Positions 11,150-23,370 of a stretch of 64,000 bases of DNA are shown piece by piece. The DNA is taken from positions 79,190,494 through 79,254,493 of the forward strand of contig CM038221.1 of NCBI GenBank assembly GCA_021442155.1, written 5' to 3'. A program made the translations under genes and the position numbers. Positions within the stretch are counted from its first letter, which is position 1. Each line of letters opens with the position of its first letter. The notes under the pieces are model-generated. The model ran no database searches, was not told the DNA's origin, and saw only the letters and a program-made list of their open reading frames with translations. The stretch comes from Cymbidium sinense. Lineage: Eukaryota; Streptophyta; Magnoliopsida; Asparagales; Orchidaceae.

Positions 11150-13483
11150 TATAATATCATGAACAAATGCATCTTATTTCACTCTTGCTTGGAGGGCTTC
11201 CACCTTTGTCAGAGAAACTTAGCTTGACCTTTGAGAGCCATGGTGGAAACTCACCTCCTCCCTTCTCGTTGATTTTTGCCAATAACGTTATTTCTCATGC
11301 ATTAGGCATATGAACCCTATTAGCTTGAGTCAAAATAATTATCCAAAAAATGAAAATAAAATGAAATTTGAATTGCATTAGATTTAGGTCATTTGAAGCA
11401 TGTCCCTACAAGATCTAGTCTCTTTAGGGAGTGAGTTTAAGAACTTAGTCTCTTTTTAAATAAATAATAGCCTAGTTATCATGCATAAACATAATGAATT
11501 GCTTACATGTATTTAAAATCGTAGGAGGAGTTAGTTGGTGGCCACCCTCAGGTGGTTGTAAGTCCAAGCTGTCGGGTGGTTTGTCCTCCCTTATGGAGGT
11601 AAACCAATTATCCAATTTTTGTCTCAGATTTAGGTTGTGCTTTCAGCCCTCACCAAAGCTCCCTATATTTAGGTTATGAGGTTGCTTCTCCCCTTTGTGA
11701 GCCACTTCTTAGGCTTTTCCTTAATCTTGTGTTAAGGAATCATAAGTCCTAAATTTTTTAATGAAAAGTGCAACTCAAACAAACTAAATCAATTTCAAAA
11801 AAATGTAAAGCCCAACTATAGGATAGTTTGAGATGCTCATTAAGTTTCCTAGCATCGTGGGCATCTCCTACTTATCTTCCATTTTGGCTTCGATAATAAA
11901 TCTCTCTTTTGATCAATCCCATTTGATCTTCAAAAAATGAACTAATCAATTAATAGTCCTTTTTTATTGAAATCTTTGAAGAAAATAATCATTTACCTCA
12001 ATTGAGAGTTTTCCTAAGGAATCTCCATTCCTTAGGGATATAATGATGACTTATGAGATACTAGAACTTAATGAACCCGATTTAAAATAAACCCTACTTT
12101 ACTTTTTCATATAAAATAAGGGGAGAATCTCTAGTACATATGCAGACCATCATCCTTAGGAGTCCTTATTGACTTGATTAGGTCCATTAAAGGTAGTGAC
12201 TTCTGTCTCTCGAGATAGCACATTATTCTATGATGACATACTCGATCACCTGAATAAGTACATCTATGGATCTATTAGGCATCCTAAAAATATAAATTTC
12301 TATATGTTTGCCTCTTCATTTCTTTCCCATAGATTTGAAGGCGACTAAAATTTTTAACTAACATGCACGCATCTTGTTTTCTTCCCTTCAATATAGGGTA
12401 ACCTCACTCATTTCATAATAAGGGGAGTGCAGGACCTTTGACAATAACCACTTGAGTGAAGAAGGCCCTCCCATAACTGAATTTCATCATGTATGTAGGC
12501 ATACTTGTCCACCAAGCTTGAGTCAAATTAATGAGTCAAAAATACATAAAATATGTAATTTTTTATTACATTAGTCTAAGCCATATCTTCATACAAATTA
12601 TGATCTAAGCTCTTAGGGAGTGAGTGTAGTTTTAAATTATTTTTTAATAAATAATAATCTAACTATCTTGGTTTCATAAGACTTGGCGACATGATTTTAA
12701 CTCATAAGAGGTGTTAGCTAGCAACCACTCCAGGTGGTTGTAAGTCTAGAAGAGTTAGGATAGTTCACTCTCCCTTGTGGAAGTGAACCAACACATCACA
12801 ATTTTTCTCGACTTGAATTAAGTTCAAGCTCTTAGCTTATGCTAGAAAACTTTATATATAAGTTCAGAGGTAGCCTATTTCTCTTTTAATATGGGTGTAA
12901 ATCCATACCTATTAAGAATTTTCACATTCTTATATTGTTAGAATATAAGTTCTAGCCTTATAATAAAATTATCAACTTAAACGATTATAATTCTCTAATT
13001 TAAAAATATAAAGCCTCAATATAAGATAGATTGAAGTGTTGATTAGGCTTCCTAGTATCACAACACTTCATACTTTTCTCATTTTGGGTTTCGTCATGAA
13101 CTCTTCTTAATTGAGTCATCCCACTTGATTTCCAAAATCATCAAACCTTTGATATGAAGCTTTAAAATCCATAGTAATGTTATCCAATCACTATAATCAT
13201 AAGTTTTCTTAAAATATTTATATCCCATAAGAGGTAATTAAATATGGGGGCTTGCCCTTATAGGGAACTTAAGGACCATCATAAAATAAACCCTATCTTA
13301 CTTCATCTATGTAGAGCTGGGGAAGAATTTATGATACACGTAAACCCATCAACCTTAGGAGTCTTTATTAGGTGATTGAGTCCATCACAAGGTGATATGC
13401 TTTTCTTTAATGGTAGTATATCATTCCTTGATGTTTTACTTGATCATTTTAATAAGTATCCCCTAAGATCTATATGGTGTCCC
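11150..13483 (+). repeat. Internal ~1.2-kb direct duplication within R1 copy a
   Basis: Two successive blocks, about 11150-12300 and 12400-13483, carry the same landmarks in the same order: a GAGTCAAA segment, AAATAAATAATA, a GGTTGTAAGTC segment followed by GGAGGTAAACCAA or GGAAGTGAACCAA, and a final CCTTAGGAGTC...GATCAC or GATCAT...AATAAGTA segment. The copy at 44.0-45.15 kb has only one block, so the doubling is private to copy a. Confidence 0.7.
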
Positions 13484-14600
13484 TCACCTCGTATATTTTA
13501 AGCACCATAAAAATGTAAGAATTTTTTTTTATTCTAGCTTCAAAAGTATGTTTTAATGAGAATAATTTTATATTATACTTCCTCAAAGTGTCAGATCTTT
13601 TTGACCCTTTTATATGTTGCTCAAATGTTATTCTTTTTATTAATAAGTCATCGGTATACACTTCATGATTTCTTTCTTTTAATTTTTAAAAAATACATCA
13701 ATCATTTGCTAGAATATGGTACTAATATTTCTCAAGCTAAAAGCATTTTATTATAATAATATAATCCATCACTAGTGATAAATGCCATTTTTCACAAATT
13801 CGTGGGATGCATATTAATATGATGACTAATGGAGAAAGTGTCTAGGAAGCTCATTACTGAATAACTTACTACCAAGGTGGCTAGAGTGGATAACTATTAC
13901 ATGTTGAATTAGGTTTGTAGAGTTAATGCATATTCATCATTTGCCATTTAGTTTTTGAATTATAATAAACTTTGCAATCCACTCTAGATATTAAACTTCT
14001 CTTAAGAATTTAGCTTCTATCATCTTTTGCACTTCTATAAAAAACTTGGTTTACTAAAGTGACATCCACTAGTTGTATTTTTGTTTAATTGACTTTTCTC
14101 TCAAATCAATGTTCAACCTATGAAAAGCAAGATTAATATTGATATCTCGAGTCTCATTTGTTAACTATGTGAAAACATCAAAATTCTCCTTAAGTGTAGC
14201 TATCAATTTGCCTCTTCTTTTCATACTGAATAAAATACTCAATCTAAAAGTTTAATGTATCTAATTATCAACAACTAGGACTTCTTCTATTATAAGCTTG
14301 CTTCCTCTTTACACATTAATCTATAGAATTTCTTTTAGAACATTTCTTAAAGATTTTAAATAACAATATCTTGAATGTAACAGGACTCCTCAAACTATCA
14401 TCATATGACCTCCTCTTAGAGATTTTATTGCTAAGTAATAAGTGGAGACTACTAGTCAAAATATGTTCAGTAGTGGTCGACCAAAGATGGCACTTTATAT
14501 GGTTGGTGCATTGATTACTATGACGTTCACCATTGTAGTGGCATATTTTTTTATTTACCCCATATAATTGATAAGTCTATAAATTCTTTTATATCCTTTC
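13484..14600 (-). pseudogene. Ty3/gypsy pol debris: RT active-site segment and protease-end motif
   Basis: On the minus strand, 13661 down to about 13490 gives an RT fragment: YTDDLLIKR, then HIKG, DTLRKYNIKL and a TFEARI segment. This matches the YVDD catalytic box and the conserved stretch after it. At about 14570-14470 the minus strand reads AIFGRPLLN, the motif following the aspartic protease in Tat-type polyproteins. The order along the minus strand (protease motif, then RT) is as expected. Much of the RT between is missing or unreadable, and stops are frequent. It abuts the right end of R1. Confidence 0.7.
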
Positions 14601-15879
14601 TGCCTTTGAAGTACTCAAAAAGAGGTCTTGATGTCTGCATTAAGTGAGAAGCTTCTAAGTTCACTTCATGAGAGACATTTTAAAAACATATATTCATCAA
14701 CCTTCTAGTATCTATCAAAATACTATTGATTTTGTAATTAACTATTAAAGCTATGATGATTATAGTTGAAGTAGCACAAGATGCCAATCAAATGAGGAAA
14801 TGGACCAACTTCAAAGCATGAAGAATTGAAGTGGCACAAGCCCCCATTCAAGTGACTAAATTGTCTATATTCATGAGCTTGGAAAGGAGTTTCAAGAAGA
14901 CTTGTGGTTTAATGCATGAAAATAAGTAAGGAGATTTATATATGTTTTTTATGTGTTCTAATTAGTATTAGATGATATGTTTTATTATGCTTAAGTGTTG
15001 TATGTGTATTATGAGTAAAATCATTTAAGTTAATCTATTAATATGTATAATTTCAGTTTGGAGCCAAAGCATTAGTCTTCTATCACCATGGTGATACATT
15101 TTGAGGTATTTAATATTTAGAGATAGAGAGGATAGAGCCTCGACACTGGCTTATGGCACCTTGGCTCTATGAAATGATAAGTTCTGATTTTTTTGTTTTT
15201 AGTTTTTTTTTAAAGAGACACATCCTTTAGGTTGTTGTAATTTATATAAACTTATTTTGATTTAATGAAAAAGATTAGATTGGTTTTTTTGTGAAGAACT
15301 TCACTAAAGACTCTTTGGTTGGAGTTCAATGGTCGACCGTCCGTGGGATTTAGTGATCATTTGATGCCATCCTACATGGGTGAGTAGAACTTCTCGCATT
15401 GCTTCCACTTTGGTGAGTGGAAGATCTTGAAGCACTTCTTCTTCCTCCATCCACTATGACTTTCTCCATGACCACTCCATCAATTTTTGGAGTCTTGGAA
15501 AAAGTGCTTCTAAATAATATATACCAAATTTAAGCAAGGTTAGTTTTGTATTTCAAATTTTATGTACTTTTTTCTTATAGATTTAGTGATTTTGCTTGGA
15601 AACTCATGCTAACTTTGTGTGGTAAACAATCTTATGAACATTTATTTTACTACCAACTAGTTTTTTCTACTCATTAAGCCTAGCCTATCCCAACTTAACC
15701 TAACTACAAGCCATAATACTTACTTGACATCTTGAGTTATAGAGTTCAATAATCCTACTTCTCTATTTATCTTGCACCTAAGGGATGTCTCTGTTGATAT
15801 AAGGTTCACCACATACCTACTATGGTCTTAAATCTATTATTTTAATTTATTGGTTTGATCCCCGATGACTTACCTAATC
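14601..15879. other. Unassigned AT-rich DNA
   Basis: I see no convincing gene here. GAAGTAGCACAAG and GAAGTGGCACAAG mark a short local duplication around 14770-14850. The rest is probably more decayed retroelement sequence. Confidence 0.5.
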
Positions 15880-16600
15880 ATTTACCACCATTAAGAAATA
15901 TACAACATGTTATAGACCTGATTCTTGGTTCAATACCTAACATACTCGATTATGGGATCAATCCAACTGAGCATGCAGAATTAAGATGATAAGTAGACAA
16001 ACTACTAAAGAAGAGTTTTATCTAATAATGCCTTAGTCATTGTGTTGTACCAGCTTTTTAACTCTTTAGAAAGATGAAACTTAAAGGATGTGTATTAATA
16101 GTACAGTAGTAAATAAGATGACAATAAAATATAGGTTTCTTATACCTAAATTGAATGATATGTTAGTTCTTATTTTAGATTCATCTTTGTTCTCTAAAAT
16201 TTATTTGAGAAGTGGATATTATCAAATAATGATTAAGCTAGGTGATGAATGAAAAACAATATTCAAAACATCTAATGGTCTTTATGAATGGTTAGTCAAG
16301 TCATTTGGTCTTTTAAATGCACTTAGTACATTATCTATTCTTTTTAAACCATGAAAAGATTTATCCATAGATTTCATATTAGGTTTACCTAAGATGCCTC
16401 ATGGATATGATAATATACTGGTCATTATAGATATATTTTTAAGAAGATATACTTTGCTCAAAATTAAAATATACATCGCACATAGCAAGACTATTCTTCA
16501 AATTTATATCTTACTTTTAAAAATAATTATGAAAATAAATGGTAATACAACTAAAATTCTCCTCTACATTTAATCCAAAAATTGATAAAGTGGTCATGGA
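15880..16600 (+). pseudogene. Chromovirus-type Ty3/gypsy pol remnant: RT start joined to integrase
   Basis: Plus-strand frames read IQHVIDLILGS and the GINPTEHAELR segment at about 15900-15990, typical of the stretch before RT. INSTVVNKMTIKYRF, FSKIYLRSGYYQI and KTSNGLYEWLV follow at 16090-16300 as RT fingers and palm. About 60 bp later the frame already reads LSMDF- or SIDF-ILGLPKMPHGYDN and VIIDIF, which belongs to the integrase core. The RT catalytic YADD box, RNase H and the start of integrase are therefore deleted. Motifs are of the Tekay/Reina chromovirus style rather than Tat. Several stops make it non-functional. Confidence 0.8.
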
Positions 16601-16617
16601 GAGAATGTCATAACAGA

Positions 16618-18480
16618 TGTGTTGACCTCACTTTTGGAGTGAGGTTAACTATCCCCTCCATAGACCTAAGATTTATCCAGGCACTAATGGATTCCTAGGA
16701 TTAAGACACTTCTAGTGGTTAGATGAACACTAACCCTAGGCCTAGAAGACTCATAGAGTTTAACCCTAAGGTTACACTCTAGCTTAGGATAGATAGGGCC
16801 CACAACCTTAAGCTCAATTACGCCACATATTAAACCAAACTCCCAAACTCTAACTAAATGATCTCAAATTAAACCTCAAATTAAGACCAATCAACCCTAT
16901 GCCTTAATTTGAATCATTATGTTCAATTCGGTCAAGTGGCTAAGTTGGCCTAATCCAACCAATTTGGGCTTAAGAGGGGTAATCCAAAATTAACCAAATC
17001 CAATTCAATTTGAACTCACTTAAACTCATCTAAACTTCAATTTAAAGTGATTGAACCTTAATTGAAACCCAATTAAGCATAATTGAACTTAACCTAAGTT
17101 GACCTATTTGAACCATATAGGACCAAAATTCAAATCAATGTGATCTAATCTAAATTGAATCAATCCAAGCCTCATGATAATTCTAGACATTTAATTGAAC
17201 ATTCCAATTCACTCCAACCTATTCAATTCCACCAATTTGTTCAACTAGCCCAACTTGACCCATTTGACCTAAAGAGTCCAAATGAACCAAAAGTTAATCT
17301 AGTCCAATTTGATTGCAATCAAAGTCATCAATCAACTCTAAATCTATCATTGAATATCTTTGAATATTCAATTATCCCAAATTGAACCTAACTAAGCCAA
17401 TTGGCTCACTTGATCCAATTTGGCCTAAAATACCAAATTAAGTTAAAATCCAATTAAACTCCTATTAGACCAAATCAACTCATCCAATCTCTTTCCAAAA
17501 TGCTTGTTGATCATAATCAATAATCCAATTGCAACCAATTGAACCCAATTGAGTCAATTTGGCCACTTAACTCAAGTTGACCCAATTTGACCTAAAAGGC
17601 TAAACTGGGCCAAAACTCATCATAATCCAAATTGATTGTAACTAATGCCTCCAATAATCAAAAATTATTTATTGAACACTCTTTAAAAATTAATTGAAAC
17701 TAATTTGGTCAAGCCAACCTAATTGAACAATTTGGAATTATTTAACCTAAAGAACCAAATTAAGATAAAACCAATCATAACCTAGTCAATTCAATCAAAA
17801 TGTCAACCACTTTCAAGTGATCGATCAAACATGATTTAACCCCTCACCTAACCTAATTTGGTCAATTTGACTACATTGGTCAACCTAGCCCATTTAACAT
17901 AGATAAACCCATATGAACCAAATCAAAATTCACTTCAAATTGAATCAAACTAATTGCACCAATATGTTCCAAGTGATCATTTGAACTTAATCCAATAACT
18001 TTCTTGACCCAATTTGGTTAAATGGTCAACCTAACCCATTTGAACTCAAATTTACCTACATGGGTCAAACTAAGCCTAATCCAATCAAATTTGGCATGAC
18101 TCATCCTTAGGCCCTCCCTTGACTTTCCCAAGCGAAACTAACCCATTGTGCACTCGGTTTGACCCAAACTAAGTGAACCAAAGGTTCCAAATAAAACAAA
18201 ATTCACATTTAGAAGGTCTACCCACCCCCATTACCTATGGAAGCCACCTTTGGCCCTCTTTGGACATAGGTCCACTAACCAAAACTAACCCAAAGTTATT
18301 GGGTTCAATCTGTAACTAAGGGGAGGTCCTCCTCCCATTAGCTGGCCATTGGTCCACCTCAAAAGTGGTGTACACTCAATGTCAGGGTACCAAGCTCCCT
18401 CAGCCACTCAAGCACATTCACATCACTGTGGGCTCCAAAAATTCACCACCGACCTCTCATGAAGAGAGTGAGTTGAATGT
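16618..18480 (+). repeat. R1 dispersed repeat, copy b (left part)
   Basis: It begins TGTTGACCTCA like the left edge of copy a at 4453, with shared following text (TTAAGACAC, GGTTAGATGAACACT versus ATTAGGTGGACACT, CCTAGAAGACT). Bases 16.9-18.1 kb hold the TTGACC-rich units, with GAACCAAA-type unit starts near 17121, 17283, 17606, 17761 and 17912, about 150-160 bp apart. No gene is visible. Confidence 0.7.
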
Positions 18481-18850
18481 CGATGTAATTTTCAGAAGGC
18501 AGATAAAATAGTAGATAAGACACTACCCAAAGATTTCACCCTCATTTTGTGAGGACTTTAGATATGGTTCCAGGTTCCCTATAGGCACAAGCACTTATAG
18601 TTTATTACCCCTCCTAATACTGAGAGAGCACTTTCGATTAAGGTTAGTTGATAAATCGCTAAACAACATATGTATAATAGCATTGAGTGGAGTTTGAATA
18701 TTATAAAATTTATCATTTTAACTTAAAGCTTTTTTTGGGGAATGATAACGCGCCCGATCAAGATCCCATGGTTTCGTCATCCCGGGCTGTCAGAGTACTT
18801 GGTCCACTTGGTCAAAGGAGGTAGTCGATCTAACCTAATTGATGGATCCT
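18481..18850 (+). repeat. Module N, copy 1
   Basis: Landmarks in order: AGATAAAATAGTAGATAA, TTTAGATATGGTTCC, TAGTTTATTACCCCTCCTAA, GAGCACTTTCGATTAAGG, GGGGAATGATAACGCGC and CCCATGGTTTCGTCAT. Related series lie at 33.59-33.86 and 60.65-60.98 kb. This is a shared piece of an unidentified element. Confidence 0.65.
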
Positions 18851-19859
18851 TGTCAGCAACTTGTCCAAAGTGTCCTTGTAGACTTGTGGTGGAGTTTGTC
18901 TAAGGGAACAAATATAAGTCAACCTTAGCTAACATATAACATTTTTTCTCAATTAAATACATTCTGTAATTCACATCTCAAAGAGCAAAGCTATTGAGGA
19001 ACATAAGCTACGGCCGTGGAGTAATTAATGTATTGTCACGACAAACCATCCGTCGAGGGCTCAGTCATAATTGACATTATCTAGTACCATTTGAGGCAAA
19101 ACCATGTGAACATAGGACACATGCCACATCCTTACCGACTTAAGATTATTTGAGTGTAAAAATAGCTATGTATTTGATTTGACATTAGCTCTTTCTGAGA
19201 AAAAATTTTCTTAACTTGTCACTCTGATAAACAGTTACGGATGGGTGGATGGATTTAACTTTAAATTTAAATAATTAATTTCATTTAATTAACATTTTTT
19301 TATTTATATATTTGATCATTTTATAATTAGGATAGATTTAAATATGTAATAATTAATCATTTAAACCTTAATATTGATAGCCCCTTTTTTTATCATATTG
19401 CTGTTGTAGGCTAATAGACCTTATCAACTCTACCTATTTTTTTATAGAGGATTGGGTCTAAATTTATTACTTCCACATTTATAGTCCTCCAAACCTTGTC
19501 ACCTTTAGCTTGAGCATAAGGATTGGGTTTGAGACTTTTTCTCTTCGAAGCTTGAACTTAAGAATTCATATCGATAGATTTATCTTCTATAATTATATGA
19601 TCGAAATAGCTTCTCAGATTTTATCAAATTAAATATCTTATAATATTATAATCAAATTTTTATGTTTTTTTAACTTGGGCCCGGTCCTAAGACCCAACTG
19701 AGATGTAGATATATGTTCATTCATTTTGAACATAGCTTGCACATTACCCTAGATGTTTGATCTAGTGGATACTTCATCATACATACAAGTATCAATTCTT
19801 TAAAATGTTGTATGGACATTAAGATGTGTAAGTTAAAGTAATTATATTTGGTCTGGCAT
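18851..19859. other. Unassigned AT-rich DNA
   Basis: I see no gene, RNA or clear repeat here. It contains a short GC-richer patch near 19010-19060 with no recognisable product. Confidence 0.5.
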
Positions 19860-20250
19860 ATGTGTCAAATTGCAAGCATAAGTTCTGATAACAAGCATAG
19901 GTTTTGATACCTAAAACCATAAATCTATATCTCTATTTTATAAAATATGAGAATTTCAACTCATTCAAACACTTGTTTGTAAATCTAGTGAGGATGTATT
20001 ATTTAAAATATGAGTTTAACTTTCTCAAATACTTGTTGCAAATCAAGTGAGTATTTGTTCTTAATGATCAAACATGTATCTGTCCTAGAGGATACAAACA
20101 TTTATTATAAATCAAGTGCATATCTATTTTGAAAGATGCAAACTTGATTCTTTCTAGACTTGTTAAGTCTATATCTATATTTGAAGGATATGAATTTGAT
20201 TTGTACTTGCATGAATCTAATGGTTAAGCAAAAAATATTGCTCCATAAAG
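19860..20250. repeat. Degenerate ~65-75 bp repeats
   Basis: A phrase like ACTTGTTGCAAATCAAGTGAG followed by GATACAAAC or GATGCAAAC returns about four times between 19960 and 20200 at roughly 65-75 bp spacing. It is strongly diverged and spacing is by eye. Confidence 0.45.
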
Positions 20251-20810
20251 TAAGCATAGAGTTCATTTAACTTGCATATTAAAGACATTCAAATTGAATG
20301 GAATGCAATGACTATTTAAATATGCATAATGGGTGATTCCATTAAACACTTGGCACGTAGCCCATAACTATGAACTCACATGTAAGAATGGTTCATGATT
20401 CATGCTTGGATTTAATTTTTTTGAATACTTATACAAATCATAAGACATCAAACTTAAATGTAAGATTGATCATAAACATATGTAAAATCTCATTTATTTA
20501 AATGCTTAAATAAGTCTTAAATCAAATATTAATTTGAATATAAACATTTAATGAAGGCATCTCCTTTATATTCATGTTCATTATTAAGATATCAAATCAT
20601 ATCTTTTGCTTGTGAATAAATTATCAAATTATTTATGATTTAGAATTTATTTAACTTAAGCCTTTATGATTGAATCAATTGATTAATATTTTTCATGAAT
20701 AGTTTCAATTTTGACTCACTTTTCTTTCGTGGTGTGTTAAGTTTAAAAGTATGATTGAAATCATATCAAATTCAAGCTTTTTATAGATTTGATTTATTAA
20801 AAATTTTGGC
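20251..20810. other. Unassigned AT-rich DNA
   Basis: No gene or clear repeat is visible. It lies on the 3' side of the minus-strand Tat element and may be its LTR or 3' region. Confidence 0.4.
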
Positions 20811-21345
20811 AATCTCCTGACATCATCCCATAGGGGGCTACTTCAAGAGACTAGGCCTTCTCACCACGCCAAGAAAGGCATGCATGGTAGGTGTCGTAAG
20901 ACACCACGGCCAAAAGTATAGTTTACCTACCACACCAAGAAAGGCATCCATAGGTTTGTATAGCATAGCATTTCCTTGTCATATTGGAACAATGCGTGCA
21001 AGTACTTATATCATAAGATTTCACTGCCACATTGGAATAATGTGAATGGGTACTTATCACAAAGCATATTTCCTTGCCACAATAAAATAACATGAGTAAA
21101 TACTTATATCATAGGTTTTCTCGCTGCATTGGAACAATCTGAATGAGTACTTATCACAAAGCAGATTTTCTTGCCATGTTGGAATAATGTGAGCAAGTAC
21201 TTATATCATAGGTTTCCCCACCGCATTGAAACAATGTGAATGGGTACTTATCACAAAGCAAGTTTTCTTGTGTGTTGGAACAACGTGAGAAAGTACTTAT
21301 ATAATAAGTTTTCCCGCCACATTGGAATAATGTGAATGGAAAGAA
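20811..21345 (-). repeat. 97-bp tandem array with ~48-bp half units
   Basis: GTACTTATCAC begins at 21050, 21147 and 21244, an exact 97-bp period. Within each unit two related halves alternate: one ends in GTACTTATATCATAGGTTT and the other in GTACTTATCACAAAGC, each preceded by a TTGGAAYAATGTGA-like phrase. The left part (20850-20960) is a looser version carrying CACCAAGAAAGGCAT twice. It lies in the 3' region of the minus-strand Tat element, the same relative position as the array at 1.9-4.3 kb in the other Tat copy. Confidence 0.8.
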
Positions 21346-22485
21346 AACTTGAAACTTGAAATCCAATGTGGCGGGGTTTCAGTTAAAATAGAAAGTACTT
21401 ATATTTTAATTCAAGTTTCAATGCATGAAGTACATAATCATGTCAAATCCAACAAAATAGATATCTAAAATTTTAAATTTAACTGAAAAAAAATACTTGC
21501 ATGGCGATAATATCCAAGTGAGAACTATGCTCAATATTAACAAGTAATGTAAGGAGGCAAACAATCGCATTAATCTGAATTTTTAGATTTGATTAAGTAG
21601 GCATTTACATAATGTCATGATGTCAAATAATAGCAAAGAATAAAATAAGGTTAGGGCAGTATCATGCAGTAATCTCCCAACAATTTTCCTTTCACTTTTT
21701 CTTAATGACCCAAGCATATGTGCTATAGTAGGGCATAAGTGGGCTTTCGATAATTAAAGGAAAAGAAGCCAAGCAATTTGTAAGCACTTCATCTTACACC
21801 ACAAATCCAACCCCTCATTTTCATCTCATAGCAAACCCATAGAAGGAATCCTACCATAGAACACAAATAAATGAAAGATTTAGAATCATCATCTCCTCCA
21901 AGGAAAAGAGAAAGCCACATAAGTAAGTGTTGAGTCCAATCTTATACACTCACTTGAGTCTTGGACCTAAGCAATTGATGGAGAATTTCATAATCAGGCT
22001 AACGAGATGGGGAACACTTTCTACGGCCTTTATGGCATGTTGAGTAAGTAGACCTATTAGTGACTCAATTGTATTTAGGCATATTGAGTCTAGCCTTATG
22101 CACCAACTCGAGCCTTAGATTTAATGTATGGATGGAATATGTGTCATCAACTTGATTTGTTAAAGTTTGCAGACTTGAAAATTTTTCTTTTTGGTCAGTA
22201 GGAGTTTTAACTTTGAAAATTTGAATACATAATTTGAATATGTATATGGGAATCTCGATGCTAAGCATGATGTCAAGCAAATACAAGAAGGGCCCCCTAT
22301 CTTACAGGGAGATTCTAACATTTTGCTATAAAATTTAAAAATTCCCCCTATTTGATAAAGAGATTTTTGCTTTATTTTGAAAAGTATTTTTGTGTTATAA
22401 AAAAATTTTCAAATAAAACATACACATGTGAATGACAATGAAAACTTCAAGTACATAATTTGTTTGATTACACTTTTATGTGTAA
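21346..22485 (-). other. 3' non-coding region of the minus-strand Tat element
   Basis: No gene is visible between the 97-bp array and the integrase end. The DNA is AT-rich. Phrases such as CTTGAGTCTTGGACC and CTCGAGCCTTAGATT near 21950 and 22110 hint at decayed short repeats. The boundaries of the 3' LTR could not be fixed. Confidence 0.4.
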
Positions 22486-23370
22486 TACATCTTCAAATAT
22501 CGACCATTAATTGGTGGCATTGATCTTTTTCCTTTGAAAATGATGAGCTGGTAGGCTCCTCCTTGATATACTTTTTAAATGACGAAGGGTCCTTCCCAAT
22601 TAGGCTTAAATTTATCGCCTATTTTGCAGTGATAAATAATTTGACTTCTCAACACCATGATCAATTCCCCTTCTTGAAAGGTTCGAGGACACACCGTATG
22701 ATCGAATGCTTTGGACATCCTTGCTCAGTAAACTTTTAGATTTTGCTGAGCTTGGAGCCTAACCTCATCAAGCACATCAAGCTCTTCCATCAGTAGACAT
22801 ACATTCTCATCTTGAGTAAGATTGTGTTGAATGGCTACTCAGAGCGAAGGCAGTTCAACTTCAAGTGGAAGACTTGCTTTAGTTCCAAACTCTAGTGCAT
22901 AAAGGTGGATTTTGTGGGATTCATGTAAGTGGTGTGGTAAGCCCATAATGCTTCCACAAGTTTGGTATGCCACTCCCTTTTATTCCATATGAGGATTTTT
23001 TTTGAGTAGCTTGACCAGTATTTTATTGAAAGCCTCAGCAAAGCAATTTGCGCTCAATTTATAAATCGACGAGTATCACCAAGCAACCTTATGTCAATCA
23101 ACAAATCTATAAATTATATTGCTTGAAGGCTGGGCCATTATCTGAGATAATTCGGCATGACACACCAAATCTGTAGACAATGTTGTGGGTAAAGAAGTTG
23201 GTCACATGCTCTGCTATGACTTCTTTGAATGGAGAGGCTTTAGCCCACTTGGAAAAATAATCAGTGATTACTATGATGTTGCAGTGACCAGCTAAAGATG
23301 ATAGATCATTCAATCTTATTACATCCATTCCCCAACACTCAAATGGCCAAGATGTTATCATTGGGTGCAA
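22486..23370 (-). pseudogene. Integrase of the minus-strand Tat element
   Basis: Read on the minus strand, the core starts at about 23350 with WPFECWGMDV (first catalytic Asp), then ITDYFSKWAKA, then IISDNGP around 23140 (second Asp). After a frameshift, ANCFAEAFNK near 23035 carries the catalytic Glu. The zinc-binding region upstream, around 23400-23750, is too broken to define. Downstream frames keep FEL-, LYH- and KPNWEGPF-like pieces of the C-terminal domain, and the polyprotein ends near PPINGRYLK at about 22500. The enzyme would insert the element's DNA copy into the genome. Frameshifts and a gap after SDNGP make it inactive. Confidence 0.85.

Larger units (their letters stand above)
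4453..13483 (+). repeat. R1 dispersed repeat, copy a (long non-coding LTR-element DNA)
   Basis: No gene is visible across 9 kb. The left edge TGTTAACCTCA matches TGTTGACCTCA at 16619, while sequences further left differ, so this is a repeat boundary. Blocks are shared with 16.6-18.5, 32.0-33.6 and 41.6-45.15 kb, and in reverse with 57.09-60.6 kb. The right end, GGTGTCCC at 13476-13483, is also the end of the copies at 45143-45150 and, inverted, 57092-57099. The size, TG start and lack of coding suggest a very long LTR, a large retrotransposon derivative, or several stacked pieces; which one is not settled. 8.7-11.1 kb is AT-rich with nothing further recognised. Confidence 0.6.
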
